Shown: positions 36,119-44,526 of the stretch, piece by piece
Layout of the letters: every line of letters starts with the position of its first letter
Numbering within the stretch: position 1 is the first letter of the stretch
Position numbers and translations under genes: made by a program
Notes under the pieces: generated by a model
Seen by the model: the letters and a program-made list of their open reading frames with translations, nothing else
Database searches by the model: none
What the model was told of the DNA's origin: nothing
Assembly: GCA_002416505.1 (NCBI GenBank)
Contig: DIAM01000017.1
Coordinates: forward strand, 1-64,000
Length of the DNA: 64,000 bases
Direction: 5' to 3'
From: Gammaproteobacteria bacterium UBA5078
GTDB lineage: Bacteria > Pseudomonadota > Gammaproteobacteria > Pseudomonadales > Pseudohongiellaceae

Positions 36119-37084
36119 ATGTTGTCAGTGATGCCGTTGTGGAGAGGCTTTCTGGGAATGATCGTACTTTGTGTGGCGGTCAATGGTGTGGCGCAGGACC
36201 TACCGGGTTCGGCGGTGAGTGATAGCGTTGTCGGCCAGAGCGCGACTAGCTTAGTGGGCCTCGCACAGCAGCGTTACCCAGAGCTCTTCACGGGCCCCAC
36301 GAGCTGGCGTACATTCGACGGTTTCTTCTATAAATACTATTCAGCAAGTGGCGTTTACCTAGGCATAAATGGACCCGATCTGTATCTATTGGGCGGCCCG
36401 TTCGGCGCGACGGTACAGTATCAGGGCAAGGTGGCCGATGCGCTTATCACGTTGCAAGGAGGCGGTACAGGTAGCGGTGGCGCTAGCGAGTTGTTTAAGA
36501 ACGTCACTACCGGCAATACGCTGCTCGACCTGCTTGGCTATTTCAGTTCTATCACCTTGAGTTACGGGACGGTGAGCTCCTTCGCCACTGTCCAGGCAGC
36601 GGTTGCGCTCGAAACACAGGGTCAGGAGCCGGTGAATGGCGTTACGACAGATGTCGTCGCCCTGACTCTGTCAGGTAGTAACCTGTCGGCGCCTGTGGTC
36701 TACAAGATGTGGGTGGATGCGCAGGGCACGATTGTTAAACTACGCCAGAACGGCTATGACTTCGTGATGCCCGCATCCAATGCGGTAGGTGCTGGCCTTG
36801 TCAGTGGCATGTTGCTCGCGCTGAGGGCGGCCGATGCCCCATCGGTACGGGCGGCGCTGAATGACACTCTACAAGACCGCGCCGCCGTTACCCAGAAGAC
36901 ACAGGCACGTGTGATCTCTGGCTTGAATGTGCAAACCCTCGCGCTGCAGATAGGCGATGGTGCAAGTACCACGATCCTGCTCGAGGTGAGCGACTTCGGG
37001 TCCTTCGCGATGGCCACGAAGATGTCGTCGACGCTGGGTGGCAGCACCAGCAGTTTCGAGATTACGAGCGCGGCGCTACGCTAG
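36119..37084 (+). CDS. Exported protein with YPELF-type domain, unknown function
   Basis: A 321-residue protein. The start at 36119 is chosen because a signal peptide (about 8-26, ending GVA-QD) begins there and GAGG lies eight bases upstream; a longer upstream frame has no ribosome site. Residues ~40-115 hold a domain with QQRYPELF, FFYKYYSASGVYLGING and LYLLGGPFG. I recall this pattern in many secreted proteins of proteobacteria, but its function is unknown. The remaining ~190 residues are rich in A, T, S and V and look beta-rich; no family is recognised. The gene's 3' end overlaps the convergent PepSY gene by 23 bp. Confidence 0.7.
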   Translation: MLSVMPLWRGFLGMIVLCVAVNGVAQDLPGSAVSDSVVGQSATSLVGLAQQRYPELFTGPTSWRTFDGFFYKYYSASGVYLGINGPDLYLLGGPFGATVQYQGKVADALITLQGGGTGSGGASELFKNVTTGNTLLDLLGYFSSITLSYGTVSSFATVQAAVALETQGQEPVNGVTTDVVALTLSGSNLSAPVVYKMWVDAQGTIVKLRQNGYDFVMPASNAVGAGLVSGMLLALRAADAPSVRAALNDTLQDRAAVTQKTQARVISGLNVQTLALQIGDGASTTILLEVSDFGSFAMATKMSSTLGGSTSSFEITSAALR

Positions 37085-37700
37085 GCTTATCCTTCCCTGT
37101 GCTATTCGCCCTCAGCAGCAGGCGGACCCCCGTCACGCTGATGAGGATCAAGAGTAATAGGCCGCATACCCCCAAGACCTTGTCTAGGGGTTTGATGCCA
37201 GTCCACTGCAGGTAGTGCACGCGATACATGCGGTCTATCCACCTCGTATCGAGACCATTCTGTTGCAGGCTTAGGGTGTTCCATTGCAGGCTAATTGTGG
37301 CGCCAGTACTAGTGAGGTAGGGCGCTGCGTTGGAGTCGAGTAGCTCGCCGTAGCGCTCGGTCTTGAGTGCGATGGCGTCGTTTATCAAGGCGCGGCGTTG
37401 CTGCTCGTCAGCCTGGAAAGGCGCTAGCGTGGCGGCATCCAGATTGCGCCAGCCGGCGGCGCTGCGCACCAGCACATGAGTGCCTAAATTGCTGCGCAGG
37501 ACCCTATATTCGAGCCAGCCCTCTTGCGGACTAATCGTCAAGGGCTCGGTCAAGGCATAGCTGCGCACCGGCAATGCCTCATAGGCGGCGCCATAGCCTG
37601 GCTGGATGAGGAATACTAAGCCCGTTAGGCACCAGGCCAGCAAGGGTGTCAGGAGTGCGATTCCGCTCCAGCGGTGCACTCGGTGCTTGGGAAGTGCCAC
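37062..37700 (-). CDS. PepSY-domain membrane protein
   Basis: A 212-residue protein with two membrane spans (about 12-34 and 173-195) around a periplasmic PepSY-like region. It starts with the KHRVHRWSGIALL motif typical of PepSY_TM proteins, and contains WIDRMYRVHYLQWTG and, next to the second span, the typical LDKVLGVCGLLLLILISVTGV. Such proteins are linked to ferric-reductase or peptidase-inhibitor roles. It starts 2 bp after the nhaA stop on the same strand, so it is very probably cotranscribed with nhaA, an uncommon partner. No haem-binding or flavin domain is attached. Confidence 0.82.
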   Translation of the reverse strand: MALPKHRVHRWSGIALLTPLLAWCLTGLVFLIQPGYGAAYEALPVRSYALTEPLTISPQEGWLEYRVLRSNLGTHVLVRSAAGWRNLDAATLAPFQADEQQRRALINDAIALKTERYGELLDSNAAPYLTSTGATISLQWNTLSLQQNGLDTRWIDRMYRVHYLQWTGIKPLDKVLGVCGLLLLILISVTGVRLLLRANSTGKDKPSVAPRS

Positions 37701-37702
37701 CT

Positions 37703-38893
37703 CTAACTCTTCGCTTCTTTATTCATGTTGTAGCGCAGCAATAGGTATCCAACGATTCCCGAAAGAAGCGAGCCGATGAGAATGCCTAGTCGCTCGTCGA
37801 AGATCCTATCCACACCGGTGCTCTCGAAGGCAAGAGAGCCGATGAATAGACTCATCGTGAACCCGATGCCGCATAAGATGCCGGTGCCATACATCGACAC
37901 CCAATTCATGCCCTCGGGCATGTCGGTTAGTTTCAACTTAATCGCTATCCAGCACATGCTAAACACGCCGATCTGTTTGCCCAAGAAAAGTCCTAAGGTG
38001 ATGCCTAGTGGAACGCCATGCATGACCTGCTCTAGGCCGACACCGGCAAGGCTGATGCCCGCATTGGCGAAGGCGAACACTGGCAGTATGACGAAGGCGA
38101 CTAGGGTGTGCAGGTCGTATTCCCATTCCTGCAATGGCCGCGCGTCGGGATCGGCTTTGTCGCGCATGGGGATGAATAAGGCCAGAATCACGCCAGTCAA
38201 TGTGGCGTGGACACCCGATTTGAGCATCGCGACCCACATCACGATTCCCACCATGCGGTAGATGCTGCGCGATGTGACGCCGGCGCGATTGAGTGCAAAG
38301 AGGATAGGGATGCAGACGCCGGCGATAAGCAGCGAGAGCAGCGATATCTGCGCCGTATAGAACGCCGCGATGATTATGATTGCGCCGATGTCGTCGAAGA
38401 TGGCCAGAGAGGTTAGGAATATCTTCACGCTAATAGGCACGCGTGAGCCCAGTAAGGAAAGAATGCCAAGGGCGAATGCAATGTCGGTCGCCGCCGGAAT
38501 TGCCCAGCCCGAGGTGGCAGCGTCGTCGCCGCGATTGATAAAGAGGTAGATTGCCGCCGGGAATAGCATTCCGCCGATCGCCCCGAAGCCGGGCAATACG
38601 ACTTTGCGCATGTCCGATAGTTCGCCCTCCATGACTTCCCGCTTGAGCTCAAGCCCGACGAGGAAGAAGAAAATCGCCATTAAGCCGTCGTTGATCCACA
38701 GCAGCAGCGGCTTGGCGACGACGAGCTCGCCAAGACTCACCTGTACTGGGGTGTCGATTATCAGGGCATACCAAACATCGAGAGGGGAGTTGGCCAATAT
38801 CATCGCCAGCGCCGCGGCGAACATGAGTAAGATGCCACTCGCCGATTCCATGCGAAAGAAGTTGTTGATGCTGGTCTGTGCGGTCTGGATCAT
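37703..38893 (-). CDS. nhaA: Na+/H+ antiporter NhaA
   Basis: A 396-residue inner-membrane protein. It contains the NhaA core: the N-terminal FFRMESASGILLM, then PAATDIAFALGILSLLG with the two ion-binding aspartates (equivalent to D163/D164 region), and LTSLAIFDDIGAIIIIA. NhaA expels one Na+ for two H+ and dominates at alkaline pH. The ATG at 38893 fits the family N-terminus; a TTG at 38920 with GAGG four bases upstream is an alternative. Gene order nhaA then PepSY on the minus strand suggests one operon. Together with the two nhaB genes it gives the organism three sodium antiporters in 30 kb. Confidence 0.95.
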   Translation of the reverse strand: MIQTAQTSINNFFRMESASGILLMFAAALAMILANSPLDVWYALIIDTPVQVSLGELVVAKPLLLWINDGLMAIFFFLVGLELKREVMEGELSDMRKVVLPGFGAIGGMLFPAAIYLFINRGDDAATSGWAIPAATDIAFALGILSLLGSRVPISVKIFLTSLAIFDDIGAIIIIAAFYTAQISLLSLLIAGVCIPILFALNRAGVTSRSIYRMVGIVMWVAMLKSGVHATLTGVILALFIPMRDKADPDARPLQEWEYDLHTLVAFVILPVFAFANAGISLAGVGLEQVMHGVPLGITLGLFLGKQIGVFSMCWIAIKLKLTDMPEGMNWVSMYGTGILCGIGFTMSLFIGSLAFESTGVDRIFDERLGILIGSLLSGIVGYLLLRYNMNKEAKS

Positions 38894-39030
38894 ATTCGGT
38901 GGGCCCTGTCTGTGAATCAAAAGGCCTCGAAGAATAGCCTATTTCCGGTGTCGACATCTAGGCGATGGTCAGCTGTTTGCAAACTCACTATCATGTTCAT
39001 TCAATACGAATGTAAAAGGGGGGTAGACCA

Positions 39031-39981
39031 ATGTTAATGAAAAGACGAATGGGTTTTGCGGTGTTAATCATGTCGATGTTCAACTTCGCAGCGCCGAGTG
39101 TGGCGCGTGCCGATATCTGGGATGAGGTAGAGCACGGTTTTGCGGACAGCGACGGGGTTAAGATTCACTATGCCAGCATAGGTGAGGGACCGCTCGTCAT
39201 CATGATTCATGGTTTTCCGGACTTCTGGTATAGCTGGCGCGAACAGATGACGGCCTTGAAGGGGGACTATAAGGTCGTGGCGATCGATCAGCGCGGCTAT
39301 AATCGCAGCGATAAACCCGAGGGCGAGGAGCAGTACGCCATGCCTCTGCTGATCGCGGATGTCGCCGCGGTAATCCGTCATTTCGGGCAAGAGAAGGCGA
39401 TCATTGTGGGGCACGATTGGGGCGGAGCGGTCTCCTGGCAGTTCGCGTTCAATTACCCACAGATGGTGGATAAGCTGGTCATTCTGAATCTACCCCATCC
39501 AGTGGGGCAGCTGCGTGAGTTGACCATCAACCCTACCCAACGCGCCAGCACCGCCTATGCGCAGCGCTTTCAAGCGGGCTCTCCTAGTGATCCAGACATC
39601 TTCTTCGGCATGCCGATGACGCCGCAGACACTGTCCGGTTGGGTGACAGATCCCGAGGCGAGGAAGCGCTACATAGAGGCATTCGAGCTTTCCGACTTCG
39701 ACGCCATGCTGGCCTTCTACAAACAGAACTATCCGACCTTGCGCGAGGCCAGCACCGAGATCCCCGCGCCCCCACCCGTGCCGCATTTGAAGATGCCCGT
39801 GCTGATCTTCCATGGCCTCGCCGATACCGCCCTGCACTCCGACGGCTTGAACAACACCTGGGACTGGATCGACGCGGATACCACGATCGTGACAGTGCCT
39901 AGGGCAGGCCACTTCGTCCAGCAAGATGCGGCCCCACTGGTCTCATCGACTCTCTACTGGTGGTTGCAAGCGCGGCGCTAG
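39031..39981 (+). CDS. Exported alpha/beta hydrolase, epoxide hydrolase-like
   Basis: A 316-residue alpha/beta hydrolase with a signal peptide (about 8-27, ending ARA-DI). The oxyanion motif HGFPDFWYSW (60-69), nucleophile Asp129 in GHDWGG, a lid domain and the final histidine in RAGHFVQQD define the epoxide hydrolase/dehalogenase branch. An aspartate nucleophile means it should hydrolyse epoxides or carbon-halogen bonds through an ester intermediate, here in the periplasm. The GGGGGG-rich site before 39031 supports this start over an ATG 6 bases later. The gene is alone, divergent from nhaA and convergent with the small heat-shock-like gene. Confidence 0.88.
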   Translation: MLMKRRMGFAVLIMSMFNFAAPSVARADIWDEVEHGFADSDGVKIHYASIGEGPLVIMIHGFPDFWYSWREQMTALKGDYKVVAIDQRGYNRSDKPEGEEQYAMPLLIADVAAVIRHFGQEKAIIVGHDWGGAVSWQFAFNYPQMVDKLVILNLPHPVGQLRELTINPTQRASTAYAQRFQAGSPSDPDIFFGMPMTPQTLSGWVTDPEARKRYIEAFELSDFDAMLAFYKQNYPTLREASTEIPAPPPVPHLKMPVLIFHGLADTALHSDGLNNTWDWIDADTTIVTVPRAGHFVQQDAAPLVSSTLYWWLQARR

Positions 39982-40009
39982 GCGCTGCTGTCGAGCTCGC
40001 CGCACTGCA

Positions 40010-40050
40010 AAGGTCAGGCATCGCTGTGAGCCTGACCTTCGCAGGCTCAC
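40010..40050. terminator. Two overlapping hairpins between convergent genes
   Basis: Arms 40010-40019 and 40030-40039 form a perfect 10-bp stem. Arms 40026-40034 and 40042-40050 form a perfect 9-bp stem. The two share bases 40030-40034, so only one can form at a time. The site lies between the epoxide hydrolase-like gene and the small heat-shock-like gene and covers the stop codon of the latter. It may terminate transcription from both sides, although T tracts are short. Confidence 0.5.
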
Positions 40051-40658
40051 GATAGTTTTGGGATTCTGATCACCACTGCAGAGTCCGATCTCTCGGTCTG
40101 CATTCCCGTGGCATCCACCGGCGAGTTGAAGGGAATGGCGCGCGAGAGTTGACGCATACTGGTGCTGCTCATCTGTCGGCCGCCGTTGTTGTTCTGCACC
40201 TCGGTGCGGACCTGCGCAGAGATCGAGAGCGTGTTGTCGTCGAGCTCTGTCGCCAGCTCCACATCGCTGTCCTGAGTAAGTGAGATCACCACCCGGTACT
40301 CATCTTTGGACTCTTCCACTTCTATTAGAGCCGGGGGAGTATTCGCGAAACCTGTTCCTAAACCAATACCGCCGAGATTAAATAGCGCAGGATCAGTGCC
40401 AATGCTCCCGAAGAGTTGATCCATGCGCTGCTGCATCTGCGTGAACGGATCTAAGAGCGATGGCTGGATTTGTGCCTGCTGCGCTGCAGACCTCTCGAGC
40501 TTGTCGAGGATCCTCTGGCGACTGTCTTGCGTGTAGTCTTGTGCTTGGGTATTGAGCAGAACTGGAGAGCGCCCCAGCGTTATGCCGATCCAGAGGCTGC
40601 CAAGCAGGGCAGAGCAGGTCAGTGCGGTTGTGAGTAAAGCGCGTTTGTTAAGTTGCAT
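40047..40658 (-). CDS. Membrane-anchored Hsp20/alpha-crystallin-like protein
   Basis: A 203-residue protein. A single N-terminal hydrophobic segment (about 8-28) is either an anchor or an uncleaved signal. A glutamine-rich linker (PSLLDPFTQMQQRMDQLF) follows, then a ~95-residue alpha-crystallin-like beta-sandwich (ALIEVEESKDEYRVVISL to the end) finishing with an I-x-I type tail (VVIRIPK). Small heat-shock proteins hold unfolding clients without ATP, and most are cytosolic; this one should face the periplasm. GAGGTG five bases before the ATG fixes the start. Downstream on the same strand nothing follows; upstream lies TamB's 3' end 115 bp away, so a shared envelope-quality role is possible. 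Confidence 0.8.
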   Translation of the reverse strand: MQLNKRALLTTALTCSALLGSLWIGITLGRSPVLLNTQAQDYTQDSRQRILDKLERSAAQQAQIQPSLLDPFTQMQQRMDQLFGSIGTDPALFNLGGIGLGTGFANTPPALIEVEESKDEYRVVISLTQDSDVELATELDDNTLSISAQVRTEVQNNNGGRQMSSTSMRQLSRAIPFNSPVDATGMQTERSDSAVVIRIPKLS

Positions 40659-40773
40659 CTGTTCACCTCATTAAATTCGTCACGAAATGAATTGCCGGAT
40701 GCGGGCCAATGGCTCCGTGCTCTAAAAAATAAGGGAGGTGGTGAAAAATTTCAAGGGCCAGCAGCCAGTGCTA

Positions 40774-43700
40774 TTAGCGTTCGACGGTGTACTTAATATC
40801 GACACTCTGGCTACTGCCGGACTTCGCCTCGAGTTTGATGCGATCGCTAATGCTGTAATCCACCGCGAGCGTAGACTCCGTCTCGAAGAGGCCGACACCG
40901 TAGCGAATAAAGATCTTAGGCGTGAGGTATTTGCCTAGGGTGAGGCTGCTATTGCTGGTGTCTCCGGTGCTATTGATCGCCAGGGTGTCGAGGCCCAGCT
41001 GCGAGCGCACCTGGTTGGTAAAGGACTTGCCCTGATTGATCCCGAGGCTCGTGATTGCCCCGGCCAGCGCGTTGCTGTCTTGATTGCCCATCTCGGCGAA
41101 TGGTTTGCCGGTAATTAGCACCGCCAAGATGTCGCTGTCGGGCAGAGAGGGGGTGGAGAATAGCTGGCTACGGATGTTGCGCAGCGTACCGTTCATCTGC
41201 ACACCAGCCTTCACGTCCTCTGTCTCGCGGACCGCGCGAATATCGAGGGCGGGGTTGCCCATGCTGCCGAAAAACAACAATTTACCGTGTTCGATATCGA
41301 GGCGGCGGCCATAGGTTTCATAGTAGCCCTCGACGACTGTCAACTCGCCATAGGTGAGCGGCGATCCAGTATCGCGCTGCGTGATCTCGAGGGCGCCGGC
41401 GAGTTGTGCATCCAAGCCGAAACCCCTGAAGCGTGCCTCATCTCCCAATTTAATGGAGACCTCGGCAGTCATGTCTAAGTTGCTGAGAATGCCGCGGTCC
41501 GCCTGCGCGGCGTTGCGCACAGTAGGGCTCTGCGGGCCGTTGTCTACGATGACGGTGTCAGTAGAGACATCGATAGCCGACTCTGGTAATTCGGTGAGTT
41601 GCACATCGACCACCGGAAGTGTGAGCGTGCCAGTAATATTCAGGCTGCTGGAGTTACCGGTGACCCGAAGGTCGGGAGAGATCTTGACTAGAATCTCCGC
41701 GTCATTTGCTAGGGTAAAATTATCGCCGTCGATGCTGATCTCGAAGCTTCGCTGCGGCGTTAAAGGCGTGTTTATCTCACTGAAGAATTGCAGCGTGCCG
41801 TCGCCCGAGGTGGCATGCCCCTGAATCGCGACCGTTTGGTTGATATCGCTGGTGACATTCGCCGCAATATCCCGCAACTCTAGGCCCAGTCCCGGGATAT
41901 CGACAGCGGCATTAGTGAGCGCAAGATTACCGCCGAAGCGAGGGGCGGCGATAGAGCCGGAGATCAGGGTGAGGCCCTGTAATTGCCCTTGGGTGTTCTG
42001 CAAGGTGGGCAGGAAGGCTTCTATCCAGCTTAGGTCGTCGAAGGCAAGGTCGACGCGCCCGTCCAAGCTCTGGTCCGCGCGCACAGTCAATGCAGCGTCG
42101 GCATTGCCCTGCACGGACATGCCGCTGTCGGCGAGATTGGGCTGATAAAAGTCCAGGGTGCTCGTGATCTGCCACTCGTTGTCGTTGCGCGTGCCATCGA
42201 TCTGGGCATTGCGCCAATGGAAGGTCTGAGGCTCTAATGGCTCGGCCTCGACAGTGGCCAAGTCGTCTACTTCTGCGACTACTGGCTCTACGTGAATCAT
42301 GCCTTCGCCGGCATCCACATTGAAGCGCAGGGTAAGAGCGGTCGGGTCAGCGGAGAGCGTGCCGGTTGCGCTGGCCTCTACGCGTAGGCTGCCCTCGGCG
42401 CGGCTACCCTCTGGTAATTGCGGCAATAACGCAGCGACCATTTGATCGGTCTGTACGCCGGTGATCGGGGCATTGAAATGACTCAAGGGGTAGTCAAGTA
42501 ATTGAAGGTTCGCGGTGATTGCACCAGTGCTGGCCCAGAGCGCGTCTAGACAGAGTGTGCTCTGTTCCTGCAGCCAGCATTGCTGGCTTAGCGTGACAGA
42601 CTCTGCGCTTATGGTGAGGGTCGGTTCGCCCTCTAGTTGCCACTGACCGAGGTCGCTGAGAATGCGGCCATCGCGCATGCTCCCGCTCCACTGTAGCGGC
42701 TCTTCGAATTGCACCGCTCCCCTTAGCGCTAGATCAAACTCTCCCAGAGGTGCGCGGACAGCGAATGTGACTTGATGGTCGGCAGGTGTTCCCTGTGCCG
42801 ACAAGGCAACGGAGTCGATGCGCTGTGGGTTCTCGCCGCTAGTCTCGATGCCGATGGCGTCGATCTCGACCACATTACGATTGTTGAGGTACTCGCCATT
42901 GGCGCGGAAACTGTCGATGCGAGTGCCCGCGAAATTAAGCCCATTGCCGCGCGCGTCGAGGTTGATCTGCGGTGCCTCGGGAGTGCCGCGCAGCGTGCCG
43001 GTAGCATCGATGCTGCCGGAGAGCAGGGGAGAGAGTGTGCCAAGGTCGGAGGCGTCAATTTCCCAGTTCAGGTAGATAGTCTGTGACCAATTGCCGGTGA
43101 GCGAGAGGGTAGTGCTGCCGCTGGCGGCGCGCAGATCGTCGACCTGTAGCCCGTCCTGGCCATAGACGAGGTTGCCTTGCGCGCTGAGCGGATAGTTATT
43201 GAGTTCGCCGGTCACGTCGATGATGCGCAGCTCGCCTTCGAAACCGTTAGCGCTTTGCTGCAAGTGTAAATCGCCACTACCGTTGAGTGCGCCAATGATT
43301 AGCCCCTCTGGTAGAAAGGGCTGGTACTGCTCGCCGTTGTGTTCCTGCACGTCTAGGTGCGCGTCTACGCTTAAGCCGTCCTGCCAACCCAGCATGCCGT
43401 TCACGGCGATGCGACCAGTGGCGCTAGTCACGATAAGAGTCTCTACCTCTAGACTCTGCCCTGACCAGCGAGTCGCCCACTGTAAGTCTAGGGGCGGGAC
43501 GATGTTCTGGCCGAGTGGGTCTTCGGCGGTGACACTGGCATCGCCCGAGAATCGTATCGCCTCGAAGCTGCCATGTGTCGTGATTTGCGCGGAATCTATG
43601 CGCAGGCGGCGCCCTCCCGCTAGGCCGGCGGAGCTGAGGACTTGGGGGTCGATGCGATGGTTTAATTCGAAGCGTCGTTCCGTCGTCTCACTGTTTAGCA

Positions 43701-44526
43701 AGTTTAATGCTAGCTCGCCACGGCTGCTGATTTGCGCAGGCGTAATCAGTTCATGATTCAGGCGCAAGCGATTCAGGTCGCCCTCAACGCGTAATTCGCC
43801 ACTGGCCTCCTCGAAACCTTCTAGGAGCGGCCCGGTATATAGCCAGTTTAAGTCGAGCGTTAGCGGGACGGCCTCCTGTAGGTCTGCCGCGATGGAGCCA
43901 GATACCTGCACGGGAGTTGCGGCAAACTGCAGGCTGTCTAGCCTTAGGTGGCGCTGCGTGAGGCGCGCATTGAGGGTCAACGCATCGACGCTATAGGCTA
44001 GGTCATCGAATGCGATACTGGCATTGCGCAGCGCGAAGCGATTAATCGCGATATTCAATGGCAGCGGCAGCAGCCCTGCAAAGGGGTCGGTACTCACGGC
44101 CTCAGCCGTCTCGGGCTGGGGCGCGCTGTGCCAATTCACAGCCACGCCATCGAGGCTGAGTTGATCGAATACGAACTCGCCGGAGAGCAGGCTCATGGGG
44201 TTCCAGCTGCTCTGTAGGGAATCAACAGACAGGGCATTCTCGCCATCTCGATAGCGCAATGCCTGAATGCGCATGCCGGAGAGTAGGGTGCCCTGGCTCT
44301 GCTCGAAGCTAAGTTCTCGCGTTTCACTCTGTAGCTGTGCAAAGCCAAAATTCAATAGCCATGCGCTGCCGCTATTGGTTCCGACCAGCGCGCTTATGAG
44401 TGCCAACACCGCCACCAAGAGAATCATCAGCAGCGCAACAGCGATAGCGCTATAGCGGATGAGGCGGGCTCGCCAGGTCGGCGCCACGTCCTGCGAGCGT
44501 TGTTCCATCTCGTCCCCGCCACTCAT
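40774..44526 (-). CDS. tamB: Translocation and assembly module protein TamB
   Basis: A 1250-residue AsmA-like protein. An N-terminal membrane anchor (about 28-50) is followed by a very long stretch of beta-repeats, and the C-terminal ~330 residues are the conserved DUF490 domain (LTYGELTVVEGYYETYGRRL, LAVDYSISDRIKLEAKSG, ending VDIKYTVER). TamB spans the periplasm as a hydrophobic groove, works with TamA in outer membrane protein assembly and, in E. coli, also in phospholipid transport to the outer membrane. Its ATG overlaps the tamA stop (ATGA, 44523-44526), so tamA and tamB are cotranslated. Length agrees with E. coli TamB (1259). Confidence 0.95.
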   Translation of the reverse strand: MSGGDEMEQRSQDVAPTWRARLIRYSAIAVALLMILLVAVLALISALVGTNSGSAWLLNFGFAQLQSETRELSFEQSQGTLLSGMRIQALRYRDGENALSVDSLQSSWNPMSLLSGEFVFDQLSLDGVAVNWHSAPQPETAEAVSTDPFAGLLPLPLNIAINRFALRNASIAFDDLAYSVDALTLNARLTQRHLRLDSLQFAATPVQVSGSIAADLQEAVPLTLDLNWLYTGPLLEGFEEASGELRVEGDLNRLRLNHELITPAQISSRGELALNLLNSETTERRFELNHRIDPQVLSSAGLAGGRRLRIDSAQITTHGSFEAIRFSGDASVTAEDPLGQNIVPPLDLQWATRWSGQSLEVETLIVTSATGRIAVNGMLGWQDGLSVDAHLDVQEHNGEQYQPFLPEGLIIGALNGSGDLHLQQSANGFEGELRIIDVTGELNNYPLSAQGNLVYGQDGLQVDDLRAASGSTTLSLTGNWSQTIYLNWEIDASDLGTLSPLLSGSIDATGTLRGTPEAPQINLDARGNGLNFAGTRIDSFRANGEYLNNRNVVEIDAIGIETSGENPQRIDSVALSAQGTPADHQVTFAVRAPLGEFDLALRGAVQFEEPLQWSGSMRDGRILSDLGQWQLEGEPTLTISAESVTLSQQCWLQEQSTLCLDALWASTGAITANLQLLDYPLSHFNAPITGVQTDQMVAALLPQLPEGSRAEGSLRVEASATGTLSADPTALTLRFNVDAGEGMIHVEPVVAEVDDLATVEAEPLEPQTFHWRNAQIDGTRNDNEWQITSTLDFYQPNLADSGMSVQGNADAALTVRADQSLDGRVDLAFDDLSWIEAFLPTLQNTQGQLQGLTLISGSIAAPRFGGNLALTNAAVDIPGLGLELRDIAANVTSDINQTVAIQGHATSGDGTLQFFSEINTPLTPQRSFEISIDGDNFTLANDAEILVKISPDLRVTGNSSSLNITGTLTLPVVDVQLTELPESAIDVSTDTVIVDNGPQSPTVRNAAQADRGILSNLDMTAEVSIKLGDEARFRGFGLDAQLAGALEITQRDTGSPLTYGELTVVEGYYETYGRRLDIEHGKLLFFGSMGNPALDIRAVRETEDVKAGVQMNGTLRNIRSQLFSTPSLPDSDILAVLITGKPFAEMGNQDSNALAGAITSLGINQGKSFTNQVRSQLGLDTLAINSTGDTSNSSLTLGKYLTPKIFIRYGVGLFETESTLAVDYSISDRIKLEAKSGSSQSVDIKYTVER

